Source: Plasmodium malariae (lineage: Eukaryota > Apicomplexa > Aconoidasida > Haemosporida > Plasmodiidae). From it: a DNA stretch of 64,000 nt. The notes under the pieces are model-generated. The model worked only from the letters and a program-made list of their open reading frames with translations, made no database searches and was not told where the DNA came from. The stretch spans positions 62,001-126,000 of the forward strand of contig NC_041777.1 in NCBI RefSeq assembly GCF_900090045.1, given 5' to 3'. The position numbers were made by a program, and so were the translations under genes. Below, one piece after another: positions 1 to 13,237 of this stretch; within the stretch, counting starts at the first letter, position 1, and the number at the start of each line of letters is the position of its first letter.

Positions 1-390
1 GATAGTTTAAAAGAATATTATATATATATATTTACAAAGGTGTATTTCGTCTTCCTAAGAACAATAAAATCAATTATATAAGCACAGTTATATTATAACC
101 TGTAATAAAAAGGTTTATAACATATTTTATTGCAGAACTATTTTTTAAATTTATAATAAATATGTATTGGTATCTCCAGTCTTTACATTGTTTCTACTTA
201 AACAAGTACTGAATAAAGTAACACTTATTCTGTTCCATATAATAATATGGTTTTTTTTTATTTGTAAAGGCACTAATAAAAATGACATACTATAAAAATA
301 GGATTATTCTATATGTCTATACATAAAAATGCTGTTCATATAGAATTAAAAATTTTAACACATTATAGTAATATATAATATTATCGAAAA

Positions 391-419
391 AATACATATA
401 TATATATATATATATATAT
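391..419. repeat. (TA)n microsatellite
   Basis: An uninterrupted run of alternating T and A in intergenic DNA. No coding context. Confidence 0.9.
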
Positions 420-1424
420 TGCTAAAATACATGTTAGTTATTTGTTCACTTCTTCAATGCAGTATCTCCATATATGGTAGTCTCATTTTCATTATATTCC
501 TATGCATACTTTTACAAAGAAAAAAATATTCATGGGTTATTTTACTGACTAAATATTATTTTTTAAAGTACACATAAGTTGTATAACAAAAAAATATATT
601 AATGCTACATTATCATTTTAAGTTAAATCTATTAAAAATAATATTTTATAAATAAAAATTAATCATGAAATATACTAGTAAAGTAGTTAAACGCGAAACT
701 ATATACATTACTCTTATTTAACAAAACCTTGTACAAAAAATATAGTAAGTTTTTATATAAACTTAATTAAAGCTTATCTAACCAAAAGAAGCATTGTTTT
801 GTATTAATAAATTATCTATAAAAAAATATCACTTTTACTTTAATTATATTTCATTTAAAAAATTAACGTTATAAATATAAATGATTTAGTAATTGTTAAT
901 GTAAAATATACATATTTTTATACTTCTTTAAAATAATCTAACTCGTAATATATATATAGATATAGAAAATAGGACACAATCATATAATTACACAACATTA
1001 TAAGATTCTAAGAAATATATAGTTATTTTCATTCCTCTAATGATATTTTAACTCTTTGTAAACAAATGCATATATATATAATTTTAATCTTACGATAAAG
1101 ACAAAAAAAAAAAGAATTTATACAATTTAAATATTAACCTATGATTATAGTTAATACCTTAATTTAATACTATATTTATGTAAAAAGTAAGAAAATATAT
1201 ATAATGTATATTTATTTACAAATTTTTAATATTTATTTAAATATTTTTGTAAAATTGAATAAACGCAAAATTTAGGTGGAATAACAAAAATTTAATTGGA
1301 GTTAACTCTTCATTTAATTGTGAACATTTAGAAATAAGGATTTATTAAGCAATTACAAATTAGTAATAATCAAGAAATGTATTATTTTATTATATGTTTA
1401 TATATTCTTTTTTAAACAATGCAA

Positions 1425-1560
1425 AAAAAGATTATTTTATTAAAATATCTTTTACATTAAATATGTTTTATAATAAATTTATCATAAAACATATTTTAGA
1501 GAATAAATATTAAGCTTTTTTAAGTAATATAAATATATATATATATCAGTGCGATAAAAA
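1425..1560. repeat. Conserved fam-m 3' flank, copy 1
   Basis: This segment matches 41395-41515. Both contain, in the same order, an A-rich start, an ATATGTTTTATAATA-like stretch, a CATAAAACATAT stretch, AGAGAATAAATATTAAGCTTTTTT, then a TA microsatellite and ATCA. Each lies about 0.5-0.7 kb beyond the stop codon of a minus-strand fam-m copy. It therefore marks duplication of the whole fam-m locus and not only its coding part. Whether it has a role in transcript 3'-end formation cannot be told from the sequence. Confidence 0.75.
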
Positions 1561-2084
1561 ACTTTCATTTCATTTTTTTACATACAAATAGCACACACTT
1601 ATTTTTAATTTATAAATAATAATTCATTTTTCTTTTTTATTATATTAACAAATAATAAACTTAAAATAAAACAAGATAAGAAACAGAAAGAATCGCTTTT
1701 TAATTGAATTGCAAATAATCACACTTCAATTATAGTGTATGAAATATGCTATTAAACATTTTATTTACCATACAAATATTTATTTTTCTTAAAAATTTAA
1801 AAAGATATAATAAAACATAATATTTAATAATGTATAGACAATACATAAAAATAAAAATATAAAAACATTAAAATTCACAAAAAACAAAAAAAAAAGAACA
1901 TTTTCTTTATTGATATGTATTAAAATGTCCAGGTATATGTATTTGTACTTGTAAAATTTAATCATAATGGATACGTGTAAAAAAAGTATATATCTAATGA
2001 TATTATTTCTTATAAAAGACTTCCTTAATAAAATTAGCATATTAGATATTATTCATTTAAATAGGCCCTAAATTTAATTTTATT

Positions 2085-2946
2085 TTATTTCTCCCTATTT
2101 TTAAGGTTCTTATAAACCAATGTAACTATTAATATAACTATTGGAACCAAAATTACACCATAGGCTATATAAAAAAAATGATGTCCAGCAATATCCATCA
2201 AGGCCTTCAGTACCACAACACATCACAAATCTAACTTCAGTGCATTATAAATTTCATCTACAAATAGTGGCAACAAACTATGTTTTTGTAATATTGGAAA
2301 TCCTATTCCCAACAATAAAATAGAAATAAATATATAAACAAGATATCGGTATTTTCTAAATATTAGTTTTTTGTGAAGCTATAGTAGCAATCGTTCTATT
2401 TTTTTTAATATGATAATTATGATCTATTTTTTTGACCCATTTTCTTTCAAATTTGAAATGTTTTCCATCAAAGAATCCATTATTATAATCAATAACTTAT
2501 TTATTGTATTTCCCTTTTGTTAATGAACATATATAAGAATCTTTGTTTTTTCCTTTGGGCACTTTTTCATCAATAGGTATATCATTTTGTTTGCTTTCTC
2601 CATTATTTGGTATCTCTTTTAACCATAAGATACCCGAATTATTATTTTTTTTACTTTTTACTAGTAATCTACAAGTTTTTTATTTAATGTTCTACCAAAG
2701 TTTCATCTTCATCAAATTATTTTGTTAAATGTTCTCTGAAAAAACTAAGTAAATTTTTATTATTTAAAAGAACATATTTAAAAATATAAAACAGTAATAA
2801 CAAAAATAAAACACCAAAAATATGAATACTACAAATACATGTAAATAATATTATCATACCACATCTCTGAGAAAAAGAAATATCCAACTTAAAATGATAA
2901 AACTACAAATTTTAATAAATAACAGTGACTTAAATTTTTTTTTCAT
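2085..2946 (-). pseudogene. fam-m: fam-m exported-protein pseudogene
   Basis: This is a broken relative of the intact fam-m gene at 42050-42951. Exon 1 (2946 down to 2860) is intact: 29 codons from ATG, with a hydrophobic core after MKKKFKSLLFIK and ending in RDV, followed by a GT donor at 2859. Exon 1 of the intact gene also has 29 codons and ends HDV. The likely acceptor is the TTTTTTCAG near 2737. Downstream, family motifs appear in several frames: IPNNGE, then VIDYNNGFFDGKHFKFERKW near 2440-2490, then KKNRTIA, a hydrophobic patch near 2290, and a final hydrophobic run ending YKNLKNREK before TAA at 2085-2087. At least three frameshifts or stops break the frame. It is therefore not expected to give a full product. 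Family assignment is from remembered motifs and similarity to the intact copy. Confidence 0.88.
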
Positions 2947-4390
2947 AATTTATATATTCAATTTAGTAATATATTCACTAAGAAAATTAATAAAAATAAT
3001 ATAACATACTTCTAATTATAAAGGATGCTCCATTTATTTTATAATTTTTTTTTTATTAAAGCTTCATAAGTACTTAATACTGTGCATATAACTACAATGC
3101 ATTTTACATTGTTCATAAAGAAAAATAACTTTAAAAACGTATTTTATAGGTTTAATCTAAATTTTGTTTTAAAAACAAATAAATTTAATTAAATAAAATA
3201 TTTGAATTCATTCATAATTATTCAAAACGCAAAATACAACTATTTAATATACTACACTAATCAAATAATTTTGTTATTAATACTATTCATTATAAGATAA
3301 AATAAAAAGATATATATACAATTTCCTAATATTTGTAATGTTTGAGCTTTACAAACAACGTAGAACATGCACAATATATGTATGATGCTCTCCTCTACAT
3401 ATTAGGATAATAATTACAAATTTTAAATATATTATCCTATAAATAAGTCTAACTTTGTAAAATTTATATTTTAGAAAAACTCGTGATTATCCTTAAAATA
3501 TATTAATTATTATATCATAATGATTGTAAGAATAGTAAATGTAAAAATGGAATTTTGTACAAATTTTTTATTGTATTAATTACAACAAGCGATTTAGATA
3601 GTACTTATTCGCCTACAATTTTTACTGTCAATGATATATATATAAAATTCAATTTATAATATACTTCTTATAGTTCTTAAAGAAACGTAACTTTTAATTA
3701 ATTCCAAATGTTATTTTCTTAATTTTGTATCATAATTCTTGAAAATTATAATTTCTATTTAATTTGATTTTGTATAATTATTTATAAAGGAAAATTCTTC
3801 ACATATATCTATTTATTTTATTCTTTTCTTTTCATTTAAATATATATTATTAGTACAAATATTAACATAAAAAAAATAAAAGATTGACAGTAAATTTAGT
3901 AAAAAATATTAAATCCAATTGCAGTCATTCAGAAATATTTCAAATGAAAGGAATTTAAAAATAAGAAAAAAATATATATATATTTTATTATACACATAAC
4001 AAATATAAAAGAATAACAATATATTTTAAGAATATATACAATTTAGTTATTTTTCTGCTTTTTTTTATAAGGATTATATAATTATTTATTTATTTTTTTT
4101 ACACAAAAGTAGTGCAAAAGTATATATTAAAGGTATAACATAATCAACAAAAATAAGCATATAAATAAATAATACTATATTAAAAATATTTTTACAGTAA
4201 TAATTAGTTATTTCGCAGTAATTCTGTCTTTTGCATATTGTAACACGTACAGTGATAATTATATAAATATTATATCACCCTAAATATTTGATAATATATG
4301 AAATATAACGTTATATATTTGTTCCCTTAAAAAAATTTGATACTTACAAGTATATAATTAAAATATTTACAAAAATTAATTATAATTATG

Positions 4391-4423
<33 letters not shown>

Positions 4424-5920
4424 AAAGATAGATATAAATATATATTTTATTTTCTCAAAATAATATATCTTTTAAGAACTCTTTGTAACTAAAAATTTAA
4501 AATTAGAAAAAATAAAATATATTTACATTATTATAGAATATGTTATGTTGTTGAAAATACATATGAATTATTTTTTGATATAACTTACCCGCTTATGTTT
4601 TAAAATTAATATAAATTAATACACGACTTTCTTATTTTGAATGCACGGTAAACAAATAATAGTGGTTTTAAAAATATTTTTTCATAAAGCTATAAAATAC
4701 AGTAAAAACCAAAATATAAATAATATTATATTAATGTATTTATTCTAATATATGAATTAATAATTACAGAAATATAACCATAAGATTTCATTAAAATTTA
4801 TAATATTTAATCTAGTATATTATTACATCTATATGCAATTATAATTTTGTTATATTTTATTACAAAGTTACAGTTTATTTTTCATTTTTTTCAAATATAT
4901 AACCCTATAATTTTCTTCATCATATGTATAACATAATAAATTTTTATATTTTGTAGAAGTAAACAAAATTATTTTCATTTATATACCTAAATATAAATTT
5001 TATTAATTATAATTTAGAAAAAATGAAATCATAACAATTCTAAAGTTACAGTAGCTATATACATAAATACATATGCTTAAAATAATTTATACAATTTTAA
5101 AACTACTCAAGGATATAATATATACCATAAATATTTAATATTTAGCAAATTTATATATATATTCAATATTAAGTGTCATAAGGCCATTTAATAGAACGTA
5201 CTTTAAAGAAGCCTAAAAATAATTTAGCATAATTTACTTTTTTTTAGTATTCATTTCACCGTACAATGTATTAAATATAAAAAAATATTAACAGCATAAT
5301 TATAGCATTATAATGGATTATATTAGAAATAAATTACAAAAGTTACACAATAAAAAAAAAATATATGTTATCACTAGTAGTAATTATTTGATTTGTAGTT
5401 TACATTATTTAGAAAATCAAAAGAATAAAAAGAATTAATTACATTAATACAAGTAATAATCTTTATTTATATATATTTCATTTTATTAGGAAAAGAAGAA
5501 AAAAAAAAAAAGTCTAAATACATATATAATGATATTATTACACGATAATGTATATATTTCTTATCAATGTTACTTATATGTATTTTTGTGTTAACAGCTA
5601 TTCGAATTTTTCTTTAAAAAGGACACAATAACATTATATACAAATATATGCTTAACTGTTATTTAATATAAAAATATGATTATTATATATTTACGGTTAT
5701 AATTGATTTATTTATGTTAATAACCGATAACAACCATATAAAATAAATATTGATACATTCAATTATTTTATAGTTCTCAAATAAATTCATACGTACTTGA
5801 TTATTTTATAATTTCTATATATTAATACATATTGATTGTAAATTATACTATTGATAAATAGAAAACATAAAAATTTTAATTTTTCGTCCAGATATTTGTT
5901 TTGAAACATATACAGAAATA
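2947..5920. other. Spacer between fam-m pseudogene and STP1 A
   Basis: No gene is supported. The sequence is A/T-rich with a TA microsatellite near 4389-4417. From roughly 4.7 kb onward it resembles the sequence upstream of STP1 copies B and C. One shared block at about 5300-5470 (an A-rich run, then ATATGTTATCACTAGTAGTAA) corresponds to similar blocks near 25200 and 48750. It is probably the promoter side of the duplicated unit. Confidence 0.55.
4389..4417. repeat. (TA)n microsatellite
   Basis: A run of alternating T and A in intergenic DNA. Confidence 0.9.
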
Positions 5921-8453
5921 ATGTACACTTGTTATAGGAATTTTACATCCATAGCAGTATTAATTTTTTTAAATATATCTTAATTTTTTATTAAATTATT
6001 TATTTATTATAAAAAAATATAATAGTATAACCAACATAAAAACTAATGCCTAAATATTTTCTAATTTTTTTTTCTGAATCTAGTTCTCAAGGAGTAAACG
6101 TGAAGTATTAAACAGTTGGGCTAAGTCTCACAATGTAGTAGCTAAAATAAATTATATCATAAATAAAACTAGTTCCTTAAATAGAAGTGATATTAAAAAA
6201 GAAGATTTTAGGAATAAATTCTTACATATGGTGAATTTTCTAATTATACAAAAGAATATACATCCAAATATTTTTTCAAAGGGGAGGTGGGAAGCACTAC
6301 TTAGAGAATTTTTAAGTACATACTTTAACAATTCTTCTATACATGAAATATGTCTTTTTATATTAAAGAAGGAAGAAAGATAACTTTTAAAATTATCATA
6401 TAAGGCACCAGATTTCTGTAAAGAAAAAAATGATCGGCTAAAATTTCTAATACCCTATTAAACAGAAGATGAAAATTCACATAAATGTAACAATGATCCT
6501 AAATGTATAAATAACTTTAAAGAATATAATGCGTGTATTATAAATACAAGAGAAGTTTTTTTTCAAAACAGAATATTTAAGAAATCCCAAGCAATAACAC
6601 AAAAAATCGATTTTCCGAGAGACGAAATATGCGACGTATTCAAGGATAAAACTTTTCATGAACTCGTAAATGCAGATTTGGTTAAATATCCTTATTTTCA
6701 AGTTATGTATGGACAAGAAACTTGTACAAAAGATGTACGAAAACAGAATTCAATACCAGGTTCACATACAAAGAAATATAGAGCTGCTGTCGAAGAGAAA
6801 TCTCGATCTTTTGATAAATGTGAACTTGATCTAGCAACACAATCAGAAGCTACGAAACATCAAACACCAAATATTCAATCTGAAGATAATTACTTAAAAC
6901 AAAATTTATTATTGCAAGTTCTTAAACATTTGAAAACTTCACAAGGAACAATAAAATCATAAAGTTAAACAATATTTTTTGGTAGTGATAATAAAACATA
7001 TATATCGAAACATATTTAACCTATTATTGTTCCAAATTCTTTAGTCGCCCCTTCGTTCCTTACAGTTACATGTAACACTTATGCTCTTTATTTCCCTATT
7101 TTCGAAATAACTATATTAAACAATATACATATTTAAAATGTATTTACAGTTCTAAAATGAAATACCCCTATTACATACGTATTATTTTTTTTAATAATTT
7201 TTCCAATTGTTATACTATTTTTCCTTTTTATTAAAGTAACATAAACCTTAAGTATTAAATATATGATAAACGCATGATTCTTGTAATAATTTTACTAACA
7301 AAACACTTTTTACTCTACTACAGTACGATTTAATGGGGATGTTTGAAAAAAAAAAAAAAGAAAAACAAAGATGAAATTAATGAAAATAGTAACACCTTCA
7401 TATCCTGCTATAAAAATTAAGTGTTTAGTTCATGCATATTTAGAATATCCCTTATATAATGATGGAGAAATTACAAAAAATGTTATATTATGTGAACATA
7501 TTATTAACAAAAACATAAAAAATCAAAGCGAAAAAAGTACAGAACAAAAACTATTATAGAAATGCATATGCAAATGCTCGAAGAATGCAGAAATAAAGAA
7601 TGGGAATCCAGCAAAGGAGAATTTTTAGAAATATGAATAGAAGTGTTTACAAATGAGAAATATAAAACACATACTCATTTAACAAATGATGAACTAATAA
7701 CAGAAAATATTAAAAGAATGAATGATGTATAACAACAAAAATGGCTATGCAATAAGTGGATAGAGAGACTTGGAAATCATTCAGAAAAATTGAAAAACGA
7801 AGATTGGTTTAACAATCTGAATAATGCATGGAAAAAGAAATAAGTAAACTTAGGAGAAATGGAAAAATTAAAAAAGTAATCTTCTAATGAAAATCAAAAA
7901 GTTCCATTTATTAAAAAAGAAAAATTATTATGGAAAAAATGGATATAAAAAATAGATACGAACATAGAACAATATTTGAAACACAACTGATTAAATGGAT
8001 TGTCAAAAGAATTGCAAAATATTTTTATATGAGTTCGAAATTGAAGAAACTAAAAATGATATTCCATTAATAAATATGAAAGAATTGGAATATAAAGAAT
8101 GCTATAAAGAATTATGTAAATATGTAAAAAAAAAGTATTAGTAAAACTTTGTGTACTCGTACTTATGATGATATCAGAAGAATGTAAAAAAATTAGACTG
8201 TATAGAAAATAGAAAATCATATTTTGATAGTTCCATAAATGAATGGAACGCGTAGGTGAATTTATCGAGAGAATCAGAAATTACAAAAAATATAACTAAT
8301 GTTAACCGAGATGTTTCGAGAAATAAGAAAAATGCTTATCATGTAGAATAAAACATTAGAAGGGAGATGAATGGTTGAATAAGTTAAGATGATGAATATG
8401 TAAATTTCATAATTAATGATAGAAGGGTTGATAAATCCATTGAAATAAAATAA
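5921..8453 (+). pseudogene. STP1: STP1 pseudogene, copy A
   Basis: A broken STP1 gene. STP1 proteins are subtelomeric Plasmodium proteins related to SURFINs and thought to reach the infected red cell. A short exon 1 probably starts at ATG 5921, aligning with the starts in copies B (25760) and C (49320). Exon 2 follows the AATCTAG acceptor and begins at 6084. It stays in one frame to 6962 with only two internal stops, TAA at 6381 and 6459. It shows the STP1 N-terminal signature (KEDFRNKF, then GRWEALLREFLSTYF) and cysteine-containing segments (DFCKEKN, HKCNNDPKCI). A membrane span (VLFFLIIFPIVILFFLFIK) ends at a GT donor near 7235. The 3' exon starts after CAG near 7323 and opens with a run of 14 A. 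It carries the C-terminal module (LMKIVTPSYP, LEYPLYNDGEI, then W-rich repeats with WNKW-like motifs) but has many stops. The end is set by comparison with copy B. Confidence 0.85.
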
Positions 8454-9014
8454 AAACAGTTTTCACAAATTCACAGATATACATCTAAAATATATTCTCA
8501 TGATATTTAACAGAAAACATGTTGTCAATGAAAAATATTTCTTAAATATTCTCATATCATAATGGAAAAAAGTAGAAGAATGTAAAGTAATGAAAAATAA
8601 AAAAGAAAAAAGCAATCGTGAAATACAATAAATTAAATGCACGTACTTAAAAAATATTCCTAATAAATATAATTTTTTTTATTTCTTTAAGAATATCTAT
8701 AAAAAATTTATACTAATCCTTGATTCAATAAAAATTGGAAGTTGTTATTGTATATATAAAAGAGAATTAATCTTTTTCTATGAGTTATTAGGGCAACAAT
8801 TCAAGATATTTTTAGCAATGTTCTTTGTTTGGATCCATTATAACATCTTTTTAAGTTAAATTATAAGAAATGTTAAATTTATATCATATAACTTTAAAAT
8901 CTATATTAATTTCTTATATATATATTAGATCAACACATAATATTGAAAACCAGATTCTCATAGTAGTAATATTAAAGAGAACATTAGTACCCTCCATAAG
9001 GATTCATTTAATTT

Positions 9015-9051
<37 letters not shown>

Positions 9052-12000
9052 TGTTAATTTTTTTTCGTTTTTTTCTTAAATATTTAATTTGTTTATACTT
9101 CCTTTATGTAATTTTTCATTGAAATTTTGTGTCCATACAATATCATGTTTTACCATAAGAGAAATTTATTTTTAGCATGATTAATAATAAAAATATTATT
9201 TAACGATACAAGGAAAAAAAAAATTATTATATTTTTTAATAATATATTTTTCTTACATATAAATCTATAAAGTTATGTATTATGTTGAATAGCAGTTATT
9301 ATTATGAATAATCTAATATAAAGTTTAATGGTTTATTTTAAACCTAATATGTGAATAAAAAAAAATTAATATATTTTTTTTTTACTTATAATTGTACAAG
9401 CATAATATACATACAATAACTAATTGTATTATCCAGTGTTATAATACACATAATTAATGACTTTATATTATATATCTTATTTTATATACCTTACTATATA
9501 AAATTATATATATATAGATATAGATATATTTTCTGTTATCACCCTCTTTATGTTTCATATCAAAGAAATGTTTTTTCTTATGTCTATTTGTGACACCTAA
9601 TATAAATGATTAATATATTTCAAAGTATTCGGAAAATATTACTGTTATAAATTAACTATAAAAGATAACTATAAAAGTCAAAACAGATTTAATATGTATA
9701 TATAAATATTTATAAAAATATATAAAATATTTTTTTTATTTGTAAAGTGCGATAACAGAAAAATAGAATATTCATACATATATATTATTTTATTTACTAT
9801 TTTTTTGTAATTTATTATAAACGTTGATAAAAAATTAAGGAACATTAAGTAAAATACAGTTGCATTTAAATTTCTTATTTCCTTTTTCAACAAAATTTTT
9901 TTAAATATTTTAGAATAGATTACATTTTTCCTTTTACTTGGTTTTATTTTACTTTATGAAATATAACTGTACAGGAAGAAAGAAAAAATAATGTTATATT
10001 ACTTTTTATGATTAAATATTTTTATTATATAAAATATTTAAGAAAACTAATATGTAATTTCACTGAGATTATTAAGAAACTAATTTTAAAACAAATTAAT
10101 ACATCATATGTATAATAAAAAAATAAAAAGTAATATTATTATACCTTTAAAATTTTTTTTTTTCATTTATTTCAACTAAGTAATAAATTGTGACTTTTCT
10201 TTCATCTTCTTACACGTTACAGATTACTTGAATTCACAATGGTTAGTAATTTCATCATATATATTATTAATTCTAATAGATATATAGCTGGTTTATATAT
10301 TATAAATATTATTTATATTAGCCATATATTATAATGAAAGGGGTTATAAATGAACATAGTTTCGTTGAAGAAATAATAAATCATAAATTATTACATACTT
10401 CTTCATATAGTAATTTTTTAATGATTTATTAATAGATAGTTTAAAATTTATAAAAATGAAATATTTTCATATACATTCATCTAAACACCTTATATGAAAT
10501 AATATTTAAAATATATATTATTAATACTTTATATATATATATATATATGTATATGTTACAATAAAGGATTACTGAACATAAAATTTTATCAAATTTATAT
10601 TTGCTTGAATATTTATTAATTTCTTAATTATTAGAATTATATTCAAAATGAATTATAAATAAAAAGATGCAAAATTTTAATCAATTTTTGTTTAACTTAA
10701 CATAAAAATGCATATTTTAGTAATAAAATTCATGAATGACTTAACATTCTTAAGTTATGCTTCATCATCATTAATAATTTATTATGTGAGACCCATATAT
10801 AGAATCATTAAATCATATTACGATTAAAAGCCTTTTTTTTATTGATAATATTGATATTCTTGTAAAAATATACAGTAAATATTATACCAAGCTATACTAA
10901 AAAATATAAGTACATATTTTAAATATTTAATATTTTCTTATAAAACTTTACAAAGGTCATTTGTACATACTAGGAAATTTATTGTTTTTAAAAAATAAAT
11001 TTTTTTTAGGAACTTTCATATGTATAAAAAAAAGAAGAAAATTAAAAATTGTAATTTATGATTTATTATAAACATAATAGGAGTAAAGAACAGATTTTAA
11101 CATACACTTTAATGATGTATTACACAAAAATTTAAAAATTCTGGAATATGTTTATATTTTTTTAATAAATTTAACTAAATCGTATTATGTAAATGAAATA
11201 TGAAAAAAAATTTACATTTTAATAATATATTTTGAAAATAACGTGCATAATCTTAACTGTAATTACTTTATTACATGTTAAGTTGATACTTTTTTTAGTT
11301 AATAATAATCATTATTTCTTTGTTATATTTTGTCTTAATGAAGACATTTTTCTATATGGATAAATGCATTTTAGTATTAAATAATTTAATTAGCTAATAA
11401 TATTAATTAAAAATATAATTAATGCTTAAATTAATTATGTATATATAATAATTTATAACATTTTTAACATTTATATATCTATTACTTATTATTATTATTT
11501 TCCGTTATTTTTTTTTTATTATATTTTATTATTTTTACCTCAGGAATTCAAAATGTAAAATCATTGTTCAAATGCTTTTTTTGAATATTATATCACATAT
11601 TACATCATTAGAGTTTTATAATTATCATTAAAGCTACAAAATGTGGAGTAAAAATAAATAAAATTTTATAATATATTATTTAAAAAATTAAAAGTTTAAT
11701 TTATCTTATATGAAATAACAGTAAAAGTAACCTTAATTAAGGTATATTTACTAATAACTTGCCATTAAACATTTTTGTTTAAAATACATCATTATATTAA
11801 TGTTGCATATAGTACATATAATTAATAAAATCCTATTATATCATTCTTATTTTACATATATATTGTTGTTCTAAATATTATTTTTATTTAAAATTACTTT
11901 AAAAAAAAAATTTTATATGTAAGAATTTAGAGGAATTCAATATGTTTTCCTTTATTTTAATTCCATTATAGATATTTTAAATGATATTCTTCCAAAGGAT

Positions 12001-12460
12001 AATTTACGTATATTCTTTCATGTAATGTTATTACATTTTATCCAATTTAATAAAAAAATTAAAGAAACTCTTTACAGTATTTTGTTTATAATAGATAAAT
12101 AAATTCTTTGTAATAAATTATTTACAGCATATGTAGTTCCATTTATTATATAATAATCTTATATTTTTTAATATATTTTTAAAACCTAACCTACTTATAT
12201 TATTTTAATTAATAATATTTTTACATAGAAATATTACTATAATATTTTAATTTAAATAATTTTTTTTTCTTTTTACCTTGGTATATATAATATAATTAAC
12301 ATTAAATTAAAAAATAAAAAAAGTTTTAAATTTTTAGGTTACATAAAACGATAAAAAAGAATTATAATAATTTTTCTATCGAATATTATTGAAAGAACTA
12401 TCCTGCGAAGAATTATATTATCACAAAAGTTATACCATCTAAATAAAAATTCGGAATTAA
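8454..12460. other. Spacer inside segment A
   Basis: No gene is supported between STP1 A and the exported-protein pseudogene. The first few hundred bases match the 3' flank of the other STP1 copies. A TA microsatellite sits at 9014-9048. Small open frames at 8870-9079 (+) and 9678-9893 (-) are low-complexity and rejected. The region at about 10740-10830 (GAGACCCATATATAGAATC) resembles 30680-30730 in segment B. Confidence 0.55.
9014..9048. repeat. (TA)n microsatellite after STP1 A
   Basis: A TA run with one TT interruption, about 560 bases after the end of STP1 A. Segment B has a much longer microsatellite at nearly the same offset (28850-28940), so the two are probably the same locus at different lengths. 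Confidence 0.85.
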
Positions 12461-13237
12461 GGTACAAACAAGTAAAATATTTATTATTAAAATTTTTTCT
12501 TTTACCTGATTAACATGGATGGGTCATTATTCCTCTGAGATACGATAATTATCATGTTCAATAATTTTTATACTTTCCTTTTAACTATACATTTTCATTT
12601 TAAATCTAATATTATATTTATGAGAAAAAACGAACATATTTTTAAATATTTAATCTAATTTTTAGTAAGATAATTCTGTTAAACCATGTAATAGGAAAAT
12701 CAAGCTAAATAATACTTCGCATTGGAGAATAGGAAAATTATTATATACAGAAACATATGTAAATCCTATTCAACTAAAAACTTTCCTAAAAGAAAATTTA
12801 AAATAACTTTAAAAATCATCTAATTCATTAAAGAGTTATAATGAACATGAAATGGAATGTAAAAAATACAAGGATTCACCTAAAAAGAAAAAAAGTACAT
12901 TATCATTTAAAAGTACACTTTTAAGTAATTCAGATAAAAACATGAAAGTTCAGAGCAAAAATGGATAAATTCTGAAAATAAAATATGCAATAAATTAAAA
13001 GGTATATTTAACAAAAAAATTAAAAGCATGCTAAATTGTTTTATTGGAAGTTTAAGAAACATTTATATTTCTTTTAATCCCTTGAATCGACCATTAGTTA
13101 TACTTTTTTCATCGTTTCCTTCAGCATTTTTATTATAAGTAATTTACCTTTTACTTACTGTACATATCAATATTGCTAAGTTAAATAATGGCAATCCAAG
13201 TAAGCCTGAGAAATATTCTAATCTTGTATTAAGATAA
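12460..13237 (+). pseudogene. Two-exon exported-protein pseudogene, copy A
   Basis: A decayed paralogue of the intact gene at 61019-61933. The exon 1 remnant (to 12539) reads IIKIFSFT-stop-LTWMGHYSSE, matching KIFTFILLKWIYQWAHE of the intact gene. The start codon expected by comparison with copy B is ACA instead of ATG, and the donor GT is changed to AT at 12540. After the acceptor at 12661-12665, exon 2 opens with an in-frame TAA. It then shows WRIGKLLYTE, aligned with the export-motif region RRLLYSE of the intact gene, then KTFLKENLK, then further stops and frameshifts. The C-terminal hydrophobic region survives only in part (LVILFSSFPSAFLL). The gene is dead by several independent lesions: lost start, lost donor and multiple stops. 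Confidence 0.75.

Larger units (their letters stand above)
1..2084. other. Non-coding subtelomeric spacer
   Basis: No coding region can be supported here. The stretch is low-complexity A/T sequence with a TA microsatellite at about 391-419 and smaller TA runs near 1070 and 1530. The part at about 1425-1560 is the 3' flank of the fam-m pseudogene that follows on the minus strand, and resembles the 3' flank of the intact fam-m gene (see the repeat entry). The minus-strand open frame at 1789-2040 is low-complexity I/F/L/K sequence and is not accepted as a gene. Confidence 0.6.

Noticed and set aside
1789..2040. Minus-strand open frame of 83 codons
   Set aside because: Almost entirely I, F, L, Y, N and K, with no family motif. 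It lies in the fam-m 3' flank and no comparable frame stands out at the matching place after the intact fam-m gene.
2141..2728. Plus-strand open frames at 2141-2323 and 2543-2728
   Set aside because: They lie antisense to the fam-m pseudogene, whose family motifs are clear on the minus strand.
6477..6716. Minus-strand open frame
   Set aside because: Antisense to STP1 A, which has a recognisable protein in the plus-strand frame.
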